Source of the DNA: Rothia koreensis
GTDB taxonomy: Bacteria; Actinomycetota; Actinomycetes; Actinomycetales; Micrococcaceae
Reading direction: 5' to 3'
DNA: 64,000 nucleotides
Assembly: GCF_004136575.1 (NCBI RefSeq)
Contig: NZ_NOIQ01000006.1
Location: forward strand, 54,249-118,248
How positions within the stretch are numbered: position 1 is the stretch's first letter; each line of letters starts with the position of its first letter. The notes under the pieces were generated by a model that worked only from the letters and a program-made list of their open reading frames with translations, did no database searches and was not told the DNA's origin. Below, piece after piece: positions 45,927 to 54,700 of this stretch. A program made the position numbers and the translations under genes.

Positions 45927-46850
45927 ATGCTGTACCCCTCAACATCCCCCGCACAGAAACGGCTCGATCTGCGCCGGATTCTGGCGGACGGGCCGCGCAA
46001 CGGCGGAACGATCAAACAGTTCCCGGGCGCGTACACCCCGATCTCGGCGAAGCTCATCGAGGAGAAGGGGTACGACGGCGTCTACATCTCCGGGGCGGTC
46101 ATCGCCAACGAGCTGGGATTCCCCGACATCGGTCTGACAACCCTCACGGAGGTGGCCCACCGGGCCGGCCAGATCGCGCGCATGACGAACCTGCCGGCCA
46201 TCGTCGACGCCGACACCGGGTTCGGGGAACCGATGAATGTGGCCCGGACCGTCCAAGAGCTCGAGGACGCCGGCCTGGCCGGTTGCCACATCGAGGACCA
46301 GTTCAATCCGAAACGTTGCGGCCACCTGGACAACAAGAACATCGTGGACGAGGACACGGCGATCAAACGCATCCGTGCCGCGGCCCAGGCTCGCAGGGAC
46401 GAGAACTTCCTGATCATGGCTCGCACGGACCTCCGCGGGGTCGACGGCTTGGATGCCGCCGTCGACCGCATGAAGGCGCTGGTCGACGCCGGAGCCGACG
46501 CGATCTTCCCGGAGGCCATGAAGGATCTGGGTGAATTCGAAGCGGTCCGTGAAGCCGTGGACGTCCCCGTGCTGGCCAACATGACGGAGTTCGGCAAGTC
46601 CAGGTTGTACACGACCGATGAACTGTCCGGTTCCGGCGTGGATATGGTCATCTACCCGGTGACCCTGTTGCGCAGCTCCCTCGGGGCCATGGAGAGAGTC
46701 CTGGACGACATCGGAGCCCACGGTACCCAAGAGGCGTCCGTGGATGAGATGCTCACCAGACAGCGCCTCTACGAACTGGTGGACTACGAAGCCTACAACG
46801 CGTTCGATACCGGAATCTTCAATTTCGAGGTGCCTGAACGGTTCCAGTAG
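45927..46850 (+). CDS. prpB: 2-methylisocitrate lyase
   Basis: A 307-aa lyase of the isocitrate-lyase/PEP-mutase superfamily that splits 2-methylisocitrate into pyruvate and succinate. VDADTGFGEPMNVARTVQEL binds Mg and substrate; NPKRCGHLDNKNIV is the family loop with the catalytic Cys. Position between prpD and prpC and one-base spacing after prpD support the assignment. Confidence 0.95.
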   Translation: MLYPSTSPAQKRLDLRRILADGPRNGGTIKQFPGAYTPISAKLIEEKGYDGVYISGAVIANELGFPDIGLTTLTEVAHRAGQIARMTNLPAIVDADTGFGEPMNVARTVQELEDAGLAGCHIEDQFNPKRCGHLDNKNIVDEDTAIKRIRAAAQARRDENFLIMARTDLRGVDGLDAAVDRMKALVDAGADAIFPEAMKDLGEFEAVREAVDVPVLANMTEFGKSRLYTTDELSGSGVDMVIYPVTLLRSSLGAMERVLDDIGAHGTQEASVDEMLTRQRLYELVDYEAYNAFDTGIFNFEVPERFQ

Positions 46851-46900
46851 CCCGAAAGCATCTGCACGACACAGGCACAACCGATTCGAAGGAGAGTCAC

Positions 46901-48046
46901 ATGACCACGCAAGACGACATCAAGAAGGGCCTGGCCGGCGTTGTCGCGGACACGACCGCGATCTCTAAGGTCAACCCCGATTCCAATTCCCTGCTGTACC
47001 GCGGTTATCCCGTCCAGGAGCTTGCCGCGAATTGTTCCTTCGAAGAGGTCGCGCTGCTTCTGTGGACGGGCGAGCTTCCCGAAGCCGCCGACCTGAAGGA
47101 GTTCTCGGAGTTCGAGGCGGCACACCGTGAGCTCTCCCCGGAGCTCAAAGCGGTCATCGACGCGCTCCCCACGGACTGCCACCCCATGGACGTCTGCCGC
47201 ACCGCGGTCTCGGTGCTGGGCGCCCAGGACCCGGCCTCGGAGGAGGACTCCCAGGAAGCCAACCTCACGAAGTCCAAGAAGCTGTTCGCCGCGATGCCCG
47301 CCGTGGTGGCCTACGACCAGCGTCGGCGACGCGGCGAGGAGATCATCCCGCCGCGTGCGGATCTGGACTATTGTGACAACTTCCTCTACATGACTTTCGG
47401 CGAGGTTCCTGCCCCGGAGGTCAAGAAGGCTTTCCAGGTCTCGATGGTTCTCTACGCCGAGCATTCCTTCAATTGTTCGACGTTCACCGCTCGCACGATT
47501 GCATCATCGCTGTCCGACCTGCATTCGGCCATCACCGGTGCCATCGGCGCCCTCAAGGGGCCCCTGCACGGTGGCGCCAACGAGGCTGTGATGGAAACCT
47601 TCGACGAGATGGGGATCCGGAAGGACGAGTCCGAGCAGGAGGCCGAGAAGAGGGCCAAGGAGTGGATGGACGACGCTCTGGCCCAGAAGAAGAAGGTCAT
47701 GGGGTTCGGACACCGTGTGTACAAGAATGGCGACTCCCGAGTCCCCACGATGCAGGACGCTCTGACCGACATGATCAAGTACTTCGGCCGGGAAGAGATG
47801 CTTGGCCTGTACAACGGTCTGGCCAAGTCGATGGACGAGGCCAAAGGCATCAAGCCCAATCTGGATTACCCCGCCGGGCCGACGTATCACCTGATGGGTT
47901 TCGACACCCAGACGTTCACGCCATTGTTCGTGGCCGCCCGCATGACCGGCTGGACGGCGCACGTGATGGAGCAGCTGGCTGACAACTCCCTGATCCGGCC
48001 GCTCTCGGACTACGACGGCCCGGAGGAGCGCCACGTCGAGAAATAA
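46901..48046 (+). CDS. prpC: 2-methylcitrate synthase
   Basis: A 381-aa short-form citrate synthase condensing propionyl-CoA with oxaloacetate. Active-site segments: LYAEHSFNCSTFTARTIASS (His), MGFGHRVYKNGDSRVP (His and Arg), and LDYPAGPTYHLMGFDTQTFT (Asp-region). GAAGGAGAG precedes the ATG. Citrate synthases of this length and operon context are methylcitrate synthases; some activity with acetyl-CoA is possible. It ends the prp operon 100 nt before the convergent xerD stop. Confidence 0.94.
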   Translation: MTTQDDIKKGLAGVVADTTAISKVNPDSNSLLYRGYPVQELAANCSFEEVALLLWTGELPEAADLKEFSEFEAAHRELSPELKAVIDALPTDCHPMDVCRTAVSVLGAQDPASEEDSQEANLTKSKKLFAAMPAVVAYDQRRRRGEEIIPPRADLDYCDNFLYMTFGEVPAPEVKKAFQVSMVLYAEHSFNCSTFTARTIASSLSDLHSAITGAIGALKGPLHGGANEAVMETFDEMGIRKDESEQEAEKRAKEWMDDALAQKKKVMGFGHRVYKNGDSRVPTMQDALTDMIKYFGREEMLGLYNGLAKSMDEAKGIKPNLDYPAGPTYHLMGFDTQTFTPLFVAARMTGWTAHVMEQLADNSLIRPLSDYDGPEERHVEK

Positions 48047-48146
48047 AGACTGCTTCGTAGTGCCCGGGCCATCGCGGGAGCAACGCAGTCCTTGACGGTT
48101 GCGCCCGGTCCGGGCCGCGGGCGGCGTCGGCCCCTCGGCCCGGCAA

Positions 48147-49139
48147 CTACCCCAGGGCGCGGGGATGGCTGGTCAGGAACACCTCGCGAAGGGTGTCGGC
48201 GGTGACCTTGGTGTATATCTGCGTCGTCGTCAGCGACGAATGCCCCAGGAGCTCTTGGACGACCCGGATGTCGGCGCCGCCCTCGATCAGGTGCGTCGCA
48301 AAGGAGTGCCGGAGCGTATGGGGCGAAAGCTCGTCGACGACGTTGGCCCGTTCGGCGGCCTGTTTGAGCACCAGCCATGCCCCCTGTCGTGTGAGGCGCC
48401 CTCCCCGGGCGTTGAGGAACAGGGCCGGGGTGCCCCGGCCTTTTGATGCGAAGAGCGGCCGGGTGCGCACCACATAGGATGAGATGGCTTCCCGGGCATA
48501 GGAGCCGACGGGAACCAGGCGTTCTTTGCCTCCCTTGCCCTTGAGTCGGGCGACTCCGCCGGGCCCCGGCTCATCGCCCTGCGCGGCCGGCCCTGACGGC
48601 TGATCAAAATCCGCCGACAGGTCGTCCCGGTCCACGCCGACGGCTTCCGAGATGCGCGCGCCGGTCGAGTACAGGAACTCGAGCAATGCCGCGTCGCGAA
48701 GACCCCCGGGGGTCGACCGGTCGGGTGCTTCGAGGATCCTGGTCACGGTCTCGACGGGGAGAGCCTTGGGCAGCCGCTCCCCCGCGCTGGGCGGAGTGAC
48801 CGAGTCGGCCGGGTCCTGGTCCGTCAGGCCCTCCAACAACCAGAATTTGTGGAGACCCCTGACGGAGACCACGCCTCGCGCCACGCTTCGGGTCGAGAGT
48901 CCGCATCCGCCGTCGTCCGTCGGTCGGGCGAGATACTGGACGAAGTCGCGGACGTCGTCGGTCGCGATGTCGCGCGGGTCCGCAACGTGCCTGTGGCCCG
49001 CGAGAAAAGCAAGATAGCGGCTCAGGTCCCGGCGATACGAGGTGAGGGTGTTCCGGGACAGTCCGCGCTCGACCGTCAGATGCTGGAGGTACCTCCCCAG
49101 GGCGCGCTCCAGGCCGTCCGGGAGGTCCCGATCATTCAC
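48147..49139 (-). CDS. xerD: Tyrosine recombinase XerD
   Basis: A 330-aa tyrosine recombinase that resolves chromosome dimers. The N-terminal core-binding domain includes YLQHLTVERGLSRNTLTSYR; catalytic parts are the Arg of STGARISEAVGV, the Lys of LKGKGGKERLVPVG, HTLRHSFATHLIEGG, LLGHSSLTTTQIYTKV with the nucleophile Tyr. A Pro/Gly-rich insertion of about 20 aa interrupts the catalytic domain before LKGKGG. The GTG at 49139 overlaps the NUDIX gene stop; placement next to scp genes is chromosomal, so it is not a mobile-element integrase. Confidence 0.94.
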   Translation of the reverse strand: MNDRDLPDGLERALGRYLQHLTVERGLSRNTLTSYRRDLSRYLAFLAGHRHVADPRDIATDDVRDFVQYLARPTDDGGCGLSTRSVARGVVSVRGLHKFWLLEGLTDQDPADSVTPPSAGERLPKALPVETVTRILEAPDRSTPGGLRDAALLEFLYSTGARISEAVGVDRDDLSADFDQPSGPAAQGDEPGPGGVARLKGKGGKERLVPVGSYAREAISSYVVRTRPLFASKGRGTPALFLNARGGRLTRQGAWLVLKQAAERANVVDELSPHTLRHSFATHLIEGGADIRVVQELLGHSSLTTTQIYTKVTADTLREVFLTSHPRALG

Positions 49140-49827
49140 CGGTACCCGATTCCCGCAGCAGCTTGTGGGCAGGCCACGGCTTGTCAGGGGCCTGAAGATC
49201 GGCGTGTCCGCGTTGAATGCTCGCCCACACAGCCAGGATCGCGAGGTTCGACGTCGGCGAATGCAGTTCCAAGGAAAGCACCGCACTCACGGCCCGTTCG
49301 ATCGGGACCCAGCGGGTGACGATCTCTGCCTCCTCGGCCTCGCGCTCGATGAGGTCTCCCGCGGCCGCGTCCTCGATCCCTCTGGCCAAGAAAATCCTGT
49401 TGGCTTCGGTCGAGCACCCGGGCGAATTGTTGAATTCTGCGAGCGTGTGCCAGGTTCTCGCGCTGAGGTCGGTTTCCTCCGCGAGCTCGCGCTGGGCCGC
49501 GTGAAGAGGCGATTCGCCGTCGATGTCCAGCAGGCCGGCCGGAATCTCCCACATATTCATCTCGACCGGCTGGCGGTACTGGTTGATCAGCAGGATCTCG
49601 TTGTCCTCGTTGAGGGCTGCAATCGCGACGGCGCCGGGGTGCTTCATGTAGTCGCGGACGAGTTCGTCACCGCCCTCGGTGAGGGCGAATGTCTCGCGGA
49701 CGACGTCGAAGATCTGCCCGGTGAACGCGGTCTCCCGGGAGACGAGGGTTCGAGGGTTGACCCTGTCCTGGGGCAGACCATCGGCCGAAAGGTGGAGATT
49801 CGGGGTCTCGTCGCTGGGTGCAGTCAT
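49132..49827 (-). CDS. NUDIX hydrolase, ADP-ribose pyrophosphatase type
   Basis: A 231-aa protein with the NUDIX box from GLLDIDGESPLHAAQRELAE to ETDL (G-x5-E-x7-REx2EE core). YMKHPGAVAIAALNEDNEIL and QYRQPVEMNMWEIPAG precede it, as in ADP-ribose pyrophosphatases. An acidic stretch (DLIEREAEEAEIV) follows. Its stop overlaps the xerD start. In related genomes it follows pyrG; here a plus-strand cassette intervenes. Confidence 0.92.
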   Translation of the reverse strand: MTAPSDETPNLHLSADGLPQDRVNPRTLVSRETAFTGQIFDVVRETFALTEGGDELVRDYMKHPGAVAIAALNEDNEILLINQYRQPVEMNMWEIPAGLLDIDGESPLHAAQRELAEETDLSARTWHTLAEFNNSPGCSTEANRIFLARGIEDAAAGDLIEREAEEAEIVTRWVPIERAVSAVLSLELHSPTSNLAILAVWASIQRGHADLQAPDKPWPAHKLLRESGTGE

Positions 49828-50154
49828 GCTCCCAGGTTACCGTCGGGGCGGGCGGGTCACCCAGCCGTGCCCTGATTCGACGCGGTCCGGGGCCCGCGTT
49901 CCGGACCAGCCCGAACCCTGCGGCCGCCGCGACGACTGATCGACGTCGTCCGTGGTGAAGACATGTCGTCGCCGGACTCCACGGAGCCCCGGAGAACACT
50001 ATTCCGAACCCCAGTGGTTCGGATTACAATTTCTTTGCCGATCCCAACATCACAAGAAACGGAAACAATTGTGAACCGAACAATATGCCCACTTCTTCGC
50101 GCATGGAGTGAGCGCTGAGGAACCAACCAAAGCCACCCTATTCATAGATCACCC
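49828..50154. other. AT-richer intergenic region before the DUF1430 gene
   Basis: No intact gene was found. From about 49980 the sequence is visibly lower in GC than its surroundings. It holds a 7-bp-plus hairpin (CCGAACC-CCAGT-GGTTCGG, 50004-50022, with TTACAATTTCTTT after). A 50-codon open frame (49959-50111) has no start codon and reads GSDYNFFADPNITRNGNNCE in part; it may be noise or the remnant of a peptide gene. A TATTCA (50139-50144) ten bases before the next ATG is a possible -10. Confidence 0.5.
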
Positions 50155-52200
50155 ATGAATTTTCTGCGAAGATCACTCACTCTGCTTTTCGCTCCGCTGG
50201 CGGCGGCCATCTTTTCCTTCGCATCACTCTGGATTGTTGAGACTGACGCACCTCTCATCGCGAATCACATTCTGTGGATTGCCTCGGATATCAGCGATCC
50301 GGCGGCAAAAACCCCGACGACCAATCCGGAGCTGGCCCGTAGGCTGGAGGATGAGGTCAGTAAACGGAACCTGAATATCGCCAAGTTTCTGTACAACCCC
50401 GAATCGCCCGCCAGTGGGGCGGAATTGCAGCTCCTGATCACCAATCCCGGGCATCGCTCACAGAGGCTTTTGGAGGACGGGTACTCTCCCTTCAACCCGG
50501 GCTACGTGGTCACCGTGAAGCCCTGGAATCATTCGGAGAACGACCCCCGTGCCTTCTATTGTCTTTTCGGTGATGCCCACTCCATGGAGGGGCTGGAGGA
50601 TGTGCTCGGCACACCTGGATACAAGGTGCAACAGTACGAAACCTACTCACCCAGGGAAGTTCTTGAGCGCCACACGGGCTCGCCCTTGTCGTTGGCATTC
50701 TCCGCCAGCCTCATCTCGGCTTCGTGTGCCTCCCTCACGACCACCTTGGTAGGCTCCAAGAAAATCGCGCGCCTGCGGCTCGCCGGATGGTCGATCTGGC
50801 GGATTCTTGGTCGTGATCTTCGGTCCGGGGCGTTCCCGCTGATCGCGGGTTTCTCGGCTACCGCCGGAGTCGCTGGCGTTGCTCTGTACTTCTACAACGG
50901 GCTCGCATCATTCGGCATCTATCTTGCCGTCTGCGCGGCGTTCACTGTTGTCTTCATCGCCGCGGTGCTTGCATGCAGGCTCATCGCTCTGGGGCTGTTG
51001 TGTTGGATTCCGGTTCCCGCGACGCTGACCGGCAAGAGACCCGTCAGATCGTTGTACGCCCTGCTCTGCCTCCTCGAAGTCAGTTGCGTAGTACTTCTTC
51101 TCGCATCGATCAGTTCCTGGTCCGAGGACTATGGTCTCGCGGCCTCGCACCTGCGAGCCCACGGGCAATGGCAGTCAACGCCCAAGGCCGCCTTTCTTCC
51201 CGTCGCGGGGTCGACCTGGAGCGAGGCCGAGGGCAAGCCCATCGAGGATTGGCTGGCCGGGGAGCTTCGGCAAAGGAACGTGATCATCAGCTACTCGGAT
51301 ATCAGTCAACAGAATGACGACGGCGACGCCGTCCCCGAGTCCAGCTACCCGATCGTCTACGTCAACCCCGAATACCTGAGGCACCACAAAATCCAGGGGG
51401 TTTCGGATCGCCTGGTGATCGAGGACGTGGAACGGTCGAAGACAACCCAGACCTTCGTGCCCCGCGGTGCCCCGGGCAAGGGCCTGACGGCGGACAGCCT
51501 GATCCCCGGCGTCGAACTGGATGATCCAAAAATGTCGGCCATCGACACGACGGGCGAAGTCTTCACCCATGGGGATTTGGACAATTTCGACCGCGAATTC
51601 GTCGAAAACCCCATCGTAGTGGTCGTACCGGATCAGGTCCTGATCGACCACCCCAGTCCGCTCACTTGGTGGGTGACTCGCGGGGGCGTCCTCCTGGAAG
51701 ACAGTGGGGTCGCGGCAGACCGTCTGCGCGGATCCGCGGCGGAACACTACGTCGCACCGATGTCGCCCGGGCTGGCCCACCAGGCACACGCACTCAAACT
51801 GACGATCGTGAACCTTCAGGCCACGGGTTTCGCGATCGTAGTCTACGCCGTGCTGGTCGCGTTCTCGTGCCTGGGCTTCGCTGCGACCTACGCGGCGGCC
51901 CGCAAGGACCAGCTCTTCCGAAGGCAGCTCTTCGGTTGGCGGCCGCTCATGGCCGCGTGGCCCGCTCTCGCCGGCGTGGGTGCCGTGTGGCTCTCGATAC
52001 CGGTTTTCACCTGCTTCCTGATTCAGCAGGCCATGGATCCCATGGTCCTCATAGAAAAGTCATCCGGGGAGGTCAGAACCTACATCGAGTACATGGCACA
52101 AGCAGGAATGATGGTGGGCGCCGTCGTCCTCCTGCTCTCGGGCGGTGGGATCGTTGTCTTCGCTCGCCGTGCCGTCCAAGAGAGAGGAAGAATTCAGTGA
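50155..52200 (+). CDS. Bacteriocin-associated integral membrane protein (DUF1430/FtsX-like)
   Basis: A 681-aa membrane protein with one N-terminal segment (LTLLFAPLAAAIFSFASLWI), about four central segments (residues 180-330, TLVGSKKIARLRLAGWSIWR), a large extracytoplasmic domain (about 335-550), and three C-terminal segments. This is the layout of the membrane partner in lactococcin-972-type systems and of ABC permeases of the FtsX/MacB kind. It overlaps an ABC ATPase gene. No bacteriocin precursor was found. Function is inferred from architecture and pairing. No ribosome site precedes the ATG, and the mRNA may be nearly leaderless. Confidence 0.75.
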   Translation: MNFLRRSLTLLFAPLAAAIFSFASLWIVETDAPLIANHILWIASDISDPAAKTPTTNPELARRLEDEVSKRNLNIAKFLYNPESPASGAELQLLITNPGHRSQRLLEDGYSPFNPGYVVTVKPWNHSENDPRAFYCLFGDAHSMEGLEDVLGTPGYKVQQYETYSPREVLERHTGSPLSLAFSASLISASCASLTTTLVGSKKIARLRLAGWSIWRILGRDLRSGAFPLIAGFSATAGVAGVALYFYNGLASFGIYLAVCAAFTVVFIAAVLACRLIALGLLCWIPVPATLTGKRPVRSLYALLCLLEVSCVVLLLASISSWSEDYGLAASHLRAHGQWQSTPKAAFLPVAGSTWSEAEGKPIEDWLAGELRQRNVIISYSDISQQNDDGDAVPESSYPIVYVNPEYLRHHKIQGVSDRLVIEDVERSKTTQTFVPRGAPGKGLTADSLIPGVELDDPKMSAIDTTGEVFTHGDLDNFDREFVENPIVVVVPDQVLIDHPSPLTWWVTRGGVLLEDSGVAADRLRGSAAEHYVAPMSPGLAHQAHALKLTIVNLQATGFAIVVYAVLVAFSCLGFAATYAAARKDQLFRRQLFGWRPLMAAWPALAGVGAVWLSIPVFTCFLIQQAMDPMVLIEKSSGEVRTYIEYMAQAGMMVGAVVLLLSGGGIVVFARRAVQERGRIQ

Positions 52201-52862
52201 AGTCCTACCTTCGATTCGAATCCGGTCGCCTGGAACTCGGCGGGAGGCCGATCTGGGGCGGGCTCGAGATGTCGGCCGAGCCACGGGAAATGGTCGCGAT
52301 CATGGGGCCATCGGGGTCCGGGAAGACGACGCTGCTCAACTGCTTGGGAGCGCTGACGCGACCCACCAGCGGCGCGCTCACGATCGGCGGCATCAGCGTG
52401 CACCCCGCATCCGCGGCAGTCAGGCGAAAATTCCGGCGGGACCACGTCGGGTACCTGTTCCAGAATTTCGCGCTCGTCGAATCGGAATCGGTCGAGAGGA
52501 ACATCGTCGACCCGCTCCGCATCATGCCGCGAAAACGCCGCCCGAGCACCTCGGACATATCGCGGGCCCTGGGAGAGCTCGGACTGCCTGGCCGGGAGAA
52601 GGACAAGGTCTGCCGGCTCTCGGGTGGTGAACAGCAAAGGGTCGCTCTGGCGGCCGTGCTGGTCAAGAGACCCTCGTTGATCCTCGCGGATGAGCCGACG
52701 GGCTCCCTCGACTCCGCGAACGGGCACGTGATCATCGAATCGATACGTCGTCTGACCGATCAGGGGGCCTGCGCCGTGATCGCGACCCACGACCGCGACG
52801 TCGCCGACTGCTGCGATCGCGTCGTGGACCTCGGACAGTTCGCGGTCTCGGCCAGGACCTGA
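52197..52862 (+). CDS. ABC transporter ATP-binding protein (MacB/LolD type)
   Basis: A 221-aa ATPase: Walker A IMGPSGSGKTTLLNCLGALT, Q-loop VGYLFQNFALVESES, signature RLSGGEQQRVALAAVL, Walker B LILADEPTGSLDS and the switch His in IATHDRDVAD. The GTG at 52197 overlaps the membrane-protein stop (GTGA) with GAGAGGAAGA upstream. It powers the preceding DUF1430-like protein, as an exporter or an immunity/mechanotransmission system. Confidence 0.92.
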   Translation: MKSYLRFESGRLELGGRPIWGGLEMSAEPREMVAIMGPSGSGKTTLLNCLGALTRPTSGALTIGGISVHPASAAVRRKFRRDHVGYLFQNFALVESESVERNIVDPLRIMPRKRRPSTSDISRALGELGLPGREKDKVCRLSGGEQQRVALAAVLVKRPSLILADEPTGSLDSANGHVIIESIRRLTDQGACAVIATHDRDVADCCDRVVDLGQFAVSART

Positions 52863-52874
52863 CCGCACGGAAAC

Positions 52875-52919
52875 GCAGGGCCGCCGTCATCCCTCGATCG
52901 GGAGACGGCGGCCCTGCGC
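52875..52919. terminator. Bidirectional terminator between ABC gene and pyrG
   Basis: A perfect 15-bp stem (52875-52889 and 52905-52919) with a 15-nt loop stands between the convergent ABC ATPase and pyrG genes. Confidence 0.85.
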
Positions 52920-52935
52920 GCTCTGGACAGGAGGC

Positions 52936-54612
52936 CTACTTGATGCGTTCGAGGGCCGCCGCGACCAATCCACTGAACAGCGGGTGCGACCGTGTCGGGC
53001 GCGACAGCAATTCGGGGTGGGCCTGCGTCGCCACATAGTACGGGTGTTCCGAGGCGGGCAGTTCCACGAATTCGACGAGACGCCCGTCCGGGCTCGTCCC
53101 GGAGACCACGAGGCCCGCCTTTTCGAGATCCGCGCGGTAGGCGTTGTTGACCTCGTAGCGGTGACGGTGCCTCTCCTCGACCTCCGTCGTGCCGTAGGCC
53201 TTTGCGGTCACGGACCCCTCGACCAGTTTGGCCGGGTACAGACCCAGTCGCATGGTTCCGCCCAAGTCACCGGCGCCCTCGACGAACTGTTTCTGTTCCT
53301 CCATGGTCGCGATCATCGGGGTCGTCGTTTCCGGCTCGAATTCCGTCGAGGACGCATCCGCGAGGCCGACGACGTTCCGAGCGTACTCGATGACCATGCA
53401 CTGAAGTCCCAGGCAGAGGCCGAGCGCGGGGATGCCGTTCTCCCGGGCATAGGTGAGCGCACCGAGTTTTCCTTCGAGACCACGGATCCCGAATCCGCCG
53501 GGGACACAGATCGCGTCCACGTCGCCAAGCTGGTGGGCGGCGCCCTCCGGCTGCGCGCAGAGGTCAGAGGCGATCCACTTGATCCTGACCTTCGCGTCGT
53601 TGGCGAAACCACCGGCCCGGAGCGCTTCCGAGACCGAAAGATACGCATCGGGCAGGTCGATGTACTTGCCGACCAAACCGATCGTGACCTCATGCGTGGG
53701 CTCGTGGACCACCTTGAGCAATTTGTCCCATTCCTCGAAGTCGGCGTCCTGGTAGTCCAGACCCAGGTAGTCGAGGACGTAGGTGTCCAGATCCTGATTG
53801 AACAGCGTCTTGGGGATGTCGTAGATGCTGGGCGCATCGGGGCAGGAGATCACGGCTTCGGTATCGACGTCGCACGCTCCCCCGACCTTGGCCTTGAGCG
53901 GCTCCGGAATGTCCTGAACGCACCGGAGAACCAGGGCGTCCGGGATGATACCCAGGCCGCGGAGCGCGGCCACGGAGTGCTGGGTCGGTTTGGTCTTGAG
54001 CTCGCCCGAGGGCCCGATGTACGGGATCAGTGAGACGTGGAGGAAGAAAACGTTCTTGCGTCCGACGTCGCGACGCACTTGGCGTGCCGCCTCCAGGAAA
54101 GGCTGGGACTCGATGTCCCCGACCGTTCCGCCAATCTCGGTGATGATGATGTCCGGGGCATCGGAGGCACCTGTGGCCCGGCGCCTCATGCGGGATTTGA
54201 TCTCGTCCGTGATGTGCGGGATGACCTGGACGGTGTCCCCCAGGTACTCGCCTCGGCGCTCCTTCGCGATCACGGAGGAGTAGACCTGCCCGGTCGTCAC
54301 GTTGGCCGAGGCGTCCAGGTTCTCGTCCAGGAATCGCTCGTAGTGCCCGATGTCCAGGTCGGTTTCGGCGCCGTCGTCGGTCACGAAGACTTCACCGTGC
54401 TGGAAGGGGTTCATGGTTCCCGGATCCACGTTCAGATAGGGATCCAGTTTCTGCATGGTCACCGAAAGACCGCGGGATCGCAGAAGGCGACCGAGGCTTG
54501 ACGCGGTCAGACCCTTGCCCAGGGACGACGCGACACCACCCGTCACGAAGATCTGGCGAGTCAATTTTTCGTCGTTTGGAGTGCTTGCCGGGGATGTCTG
54601 AGTATCGTTCAC
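52936..54612 (-). CDS. pyrG: CTP synthase
   Basis: A 558-aa CTP synthase making CTP from UTP and glutamine. The N-terminal synthase domain opens [20 protein letters not shown] with [20 protein letters not shown]; the C-terminal class I amidotransferase has the nucleophile in [17 protein letters not shown] and the His-Glu of THPEL-type segment [16 protein letters not shown]. The start is not certain: GTG 54612 (used), GTG 54615 or GTG 54633, none with a clear ribosome site. It is between recN and the cassette/NUDIX pair. Confidence 0.94.
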   Translation of the reverse strand: MNDTQTSPASTPNDEKLTRQIFVTGGVASSLGKGLTASSLGRLLRSRGLSVTMQKLDPYLNVDPGTMNPFQHGEVFVTDDGAETDLDIGHYERFLDENLDASANVTTGQVYSSVIAKERRGEYLGDTVQVIPHITDEIKSRMRRRATGASDAPDIIITEIGGTVGDIESQPFLEAARQVRRDVGRKNVFFLHVSLIPYIGPSGELKTKPTQHSVAALRGLGIIPDALVLRCVQDIPEPLKAKVGGACDVDTEAVISCPDAPSIYDIPKTLFNQDLDTYVLDYLGLDYQDADFEEWDKLLKVVHEPTHEVTIGLVGKYIDLPDAYLSVSEALRAGGFANDAKVRIKWIASDLCAQPEGAAHQLGDVDAICVPGGFGIRGLEGKLGALTYARENGIPALGLCLGLQCMVIEYARNVVGLADASSTEFEPETTTPMIATMEEQKQFVEGAGDLGGTMRLGLYPAKLVEGSVTAKAYGTTEVEERHRHRYEVNNAYRADLEKAGLVVSGTSPDGRLVEFVELPASEHPYYVATQAHPELLSRPTRSHPLFSGLVAAALERIK

Positions 54613-54700
54613 CACGGAATTCAAGCCTAGCACGCGAGGGTCTCGGCCTGCCCAGGAATTGTGACCGGAGACAGGTGTCCGCGAGGGGTCGGACGGGACG

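Noticed and set aside
48047..48146. GC-rich stretch between prpC and xerD as a terminator
   Set aside because: Only short stems (5-6 bp) were found; not strong enough to list as a terminator.
48147..49139. Tyrosine recombinase as evidence of a mobile element
   Set aside because: Sequence and neighbours (nudix, and further on parA-scpA-scpB) identify it as chromosomal XerD; no attachment sites or cargo boundaries were seen.
49959..50111. Start-less frame that might be a lactococcin-972-type precursor
   Set aside because: It lacks a start codon, a signal peptide and the family's C-terminal pattern; only noted as a possible remnant.
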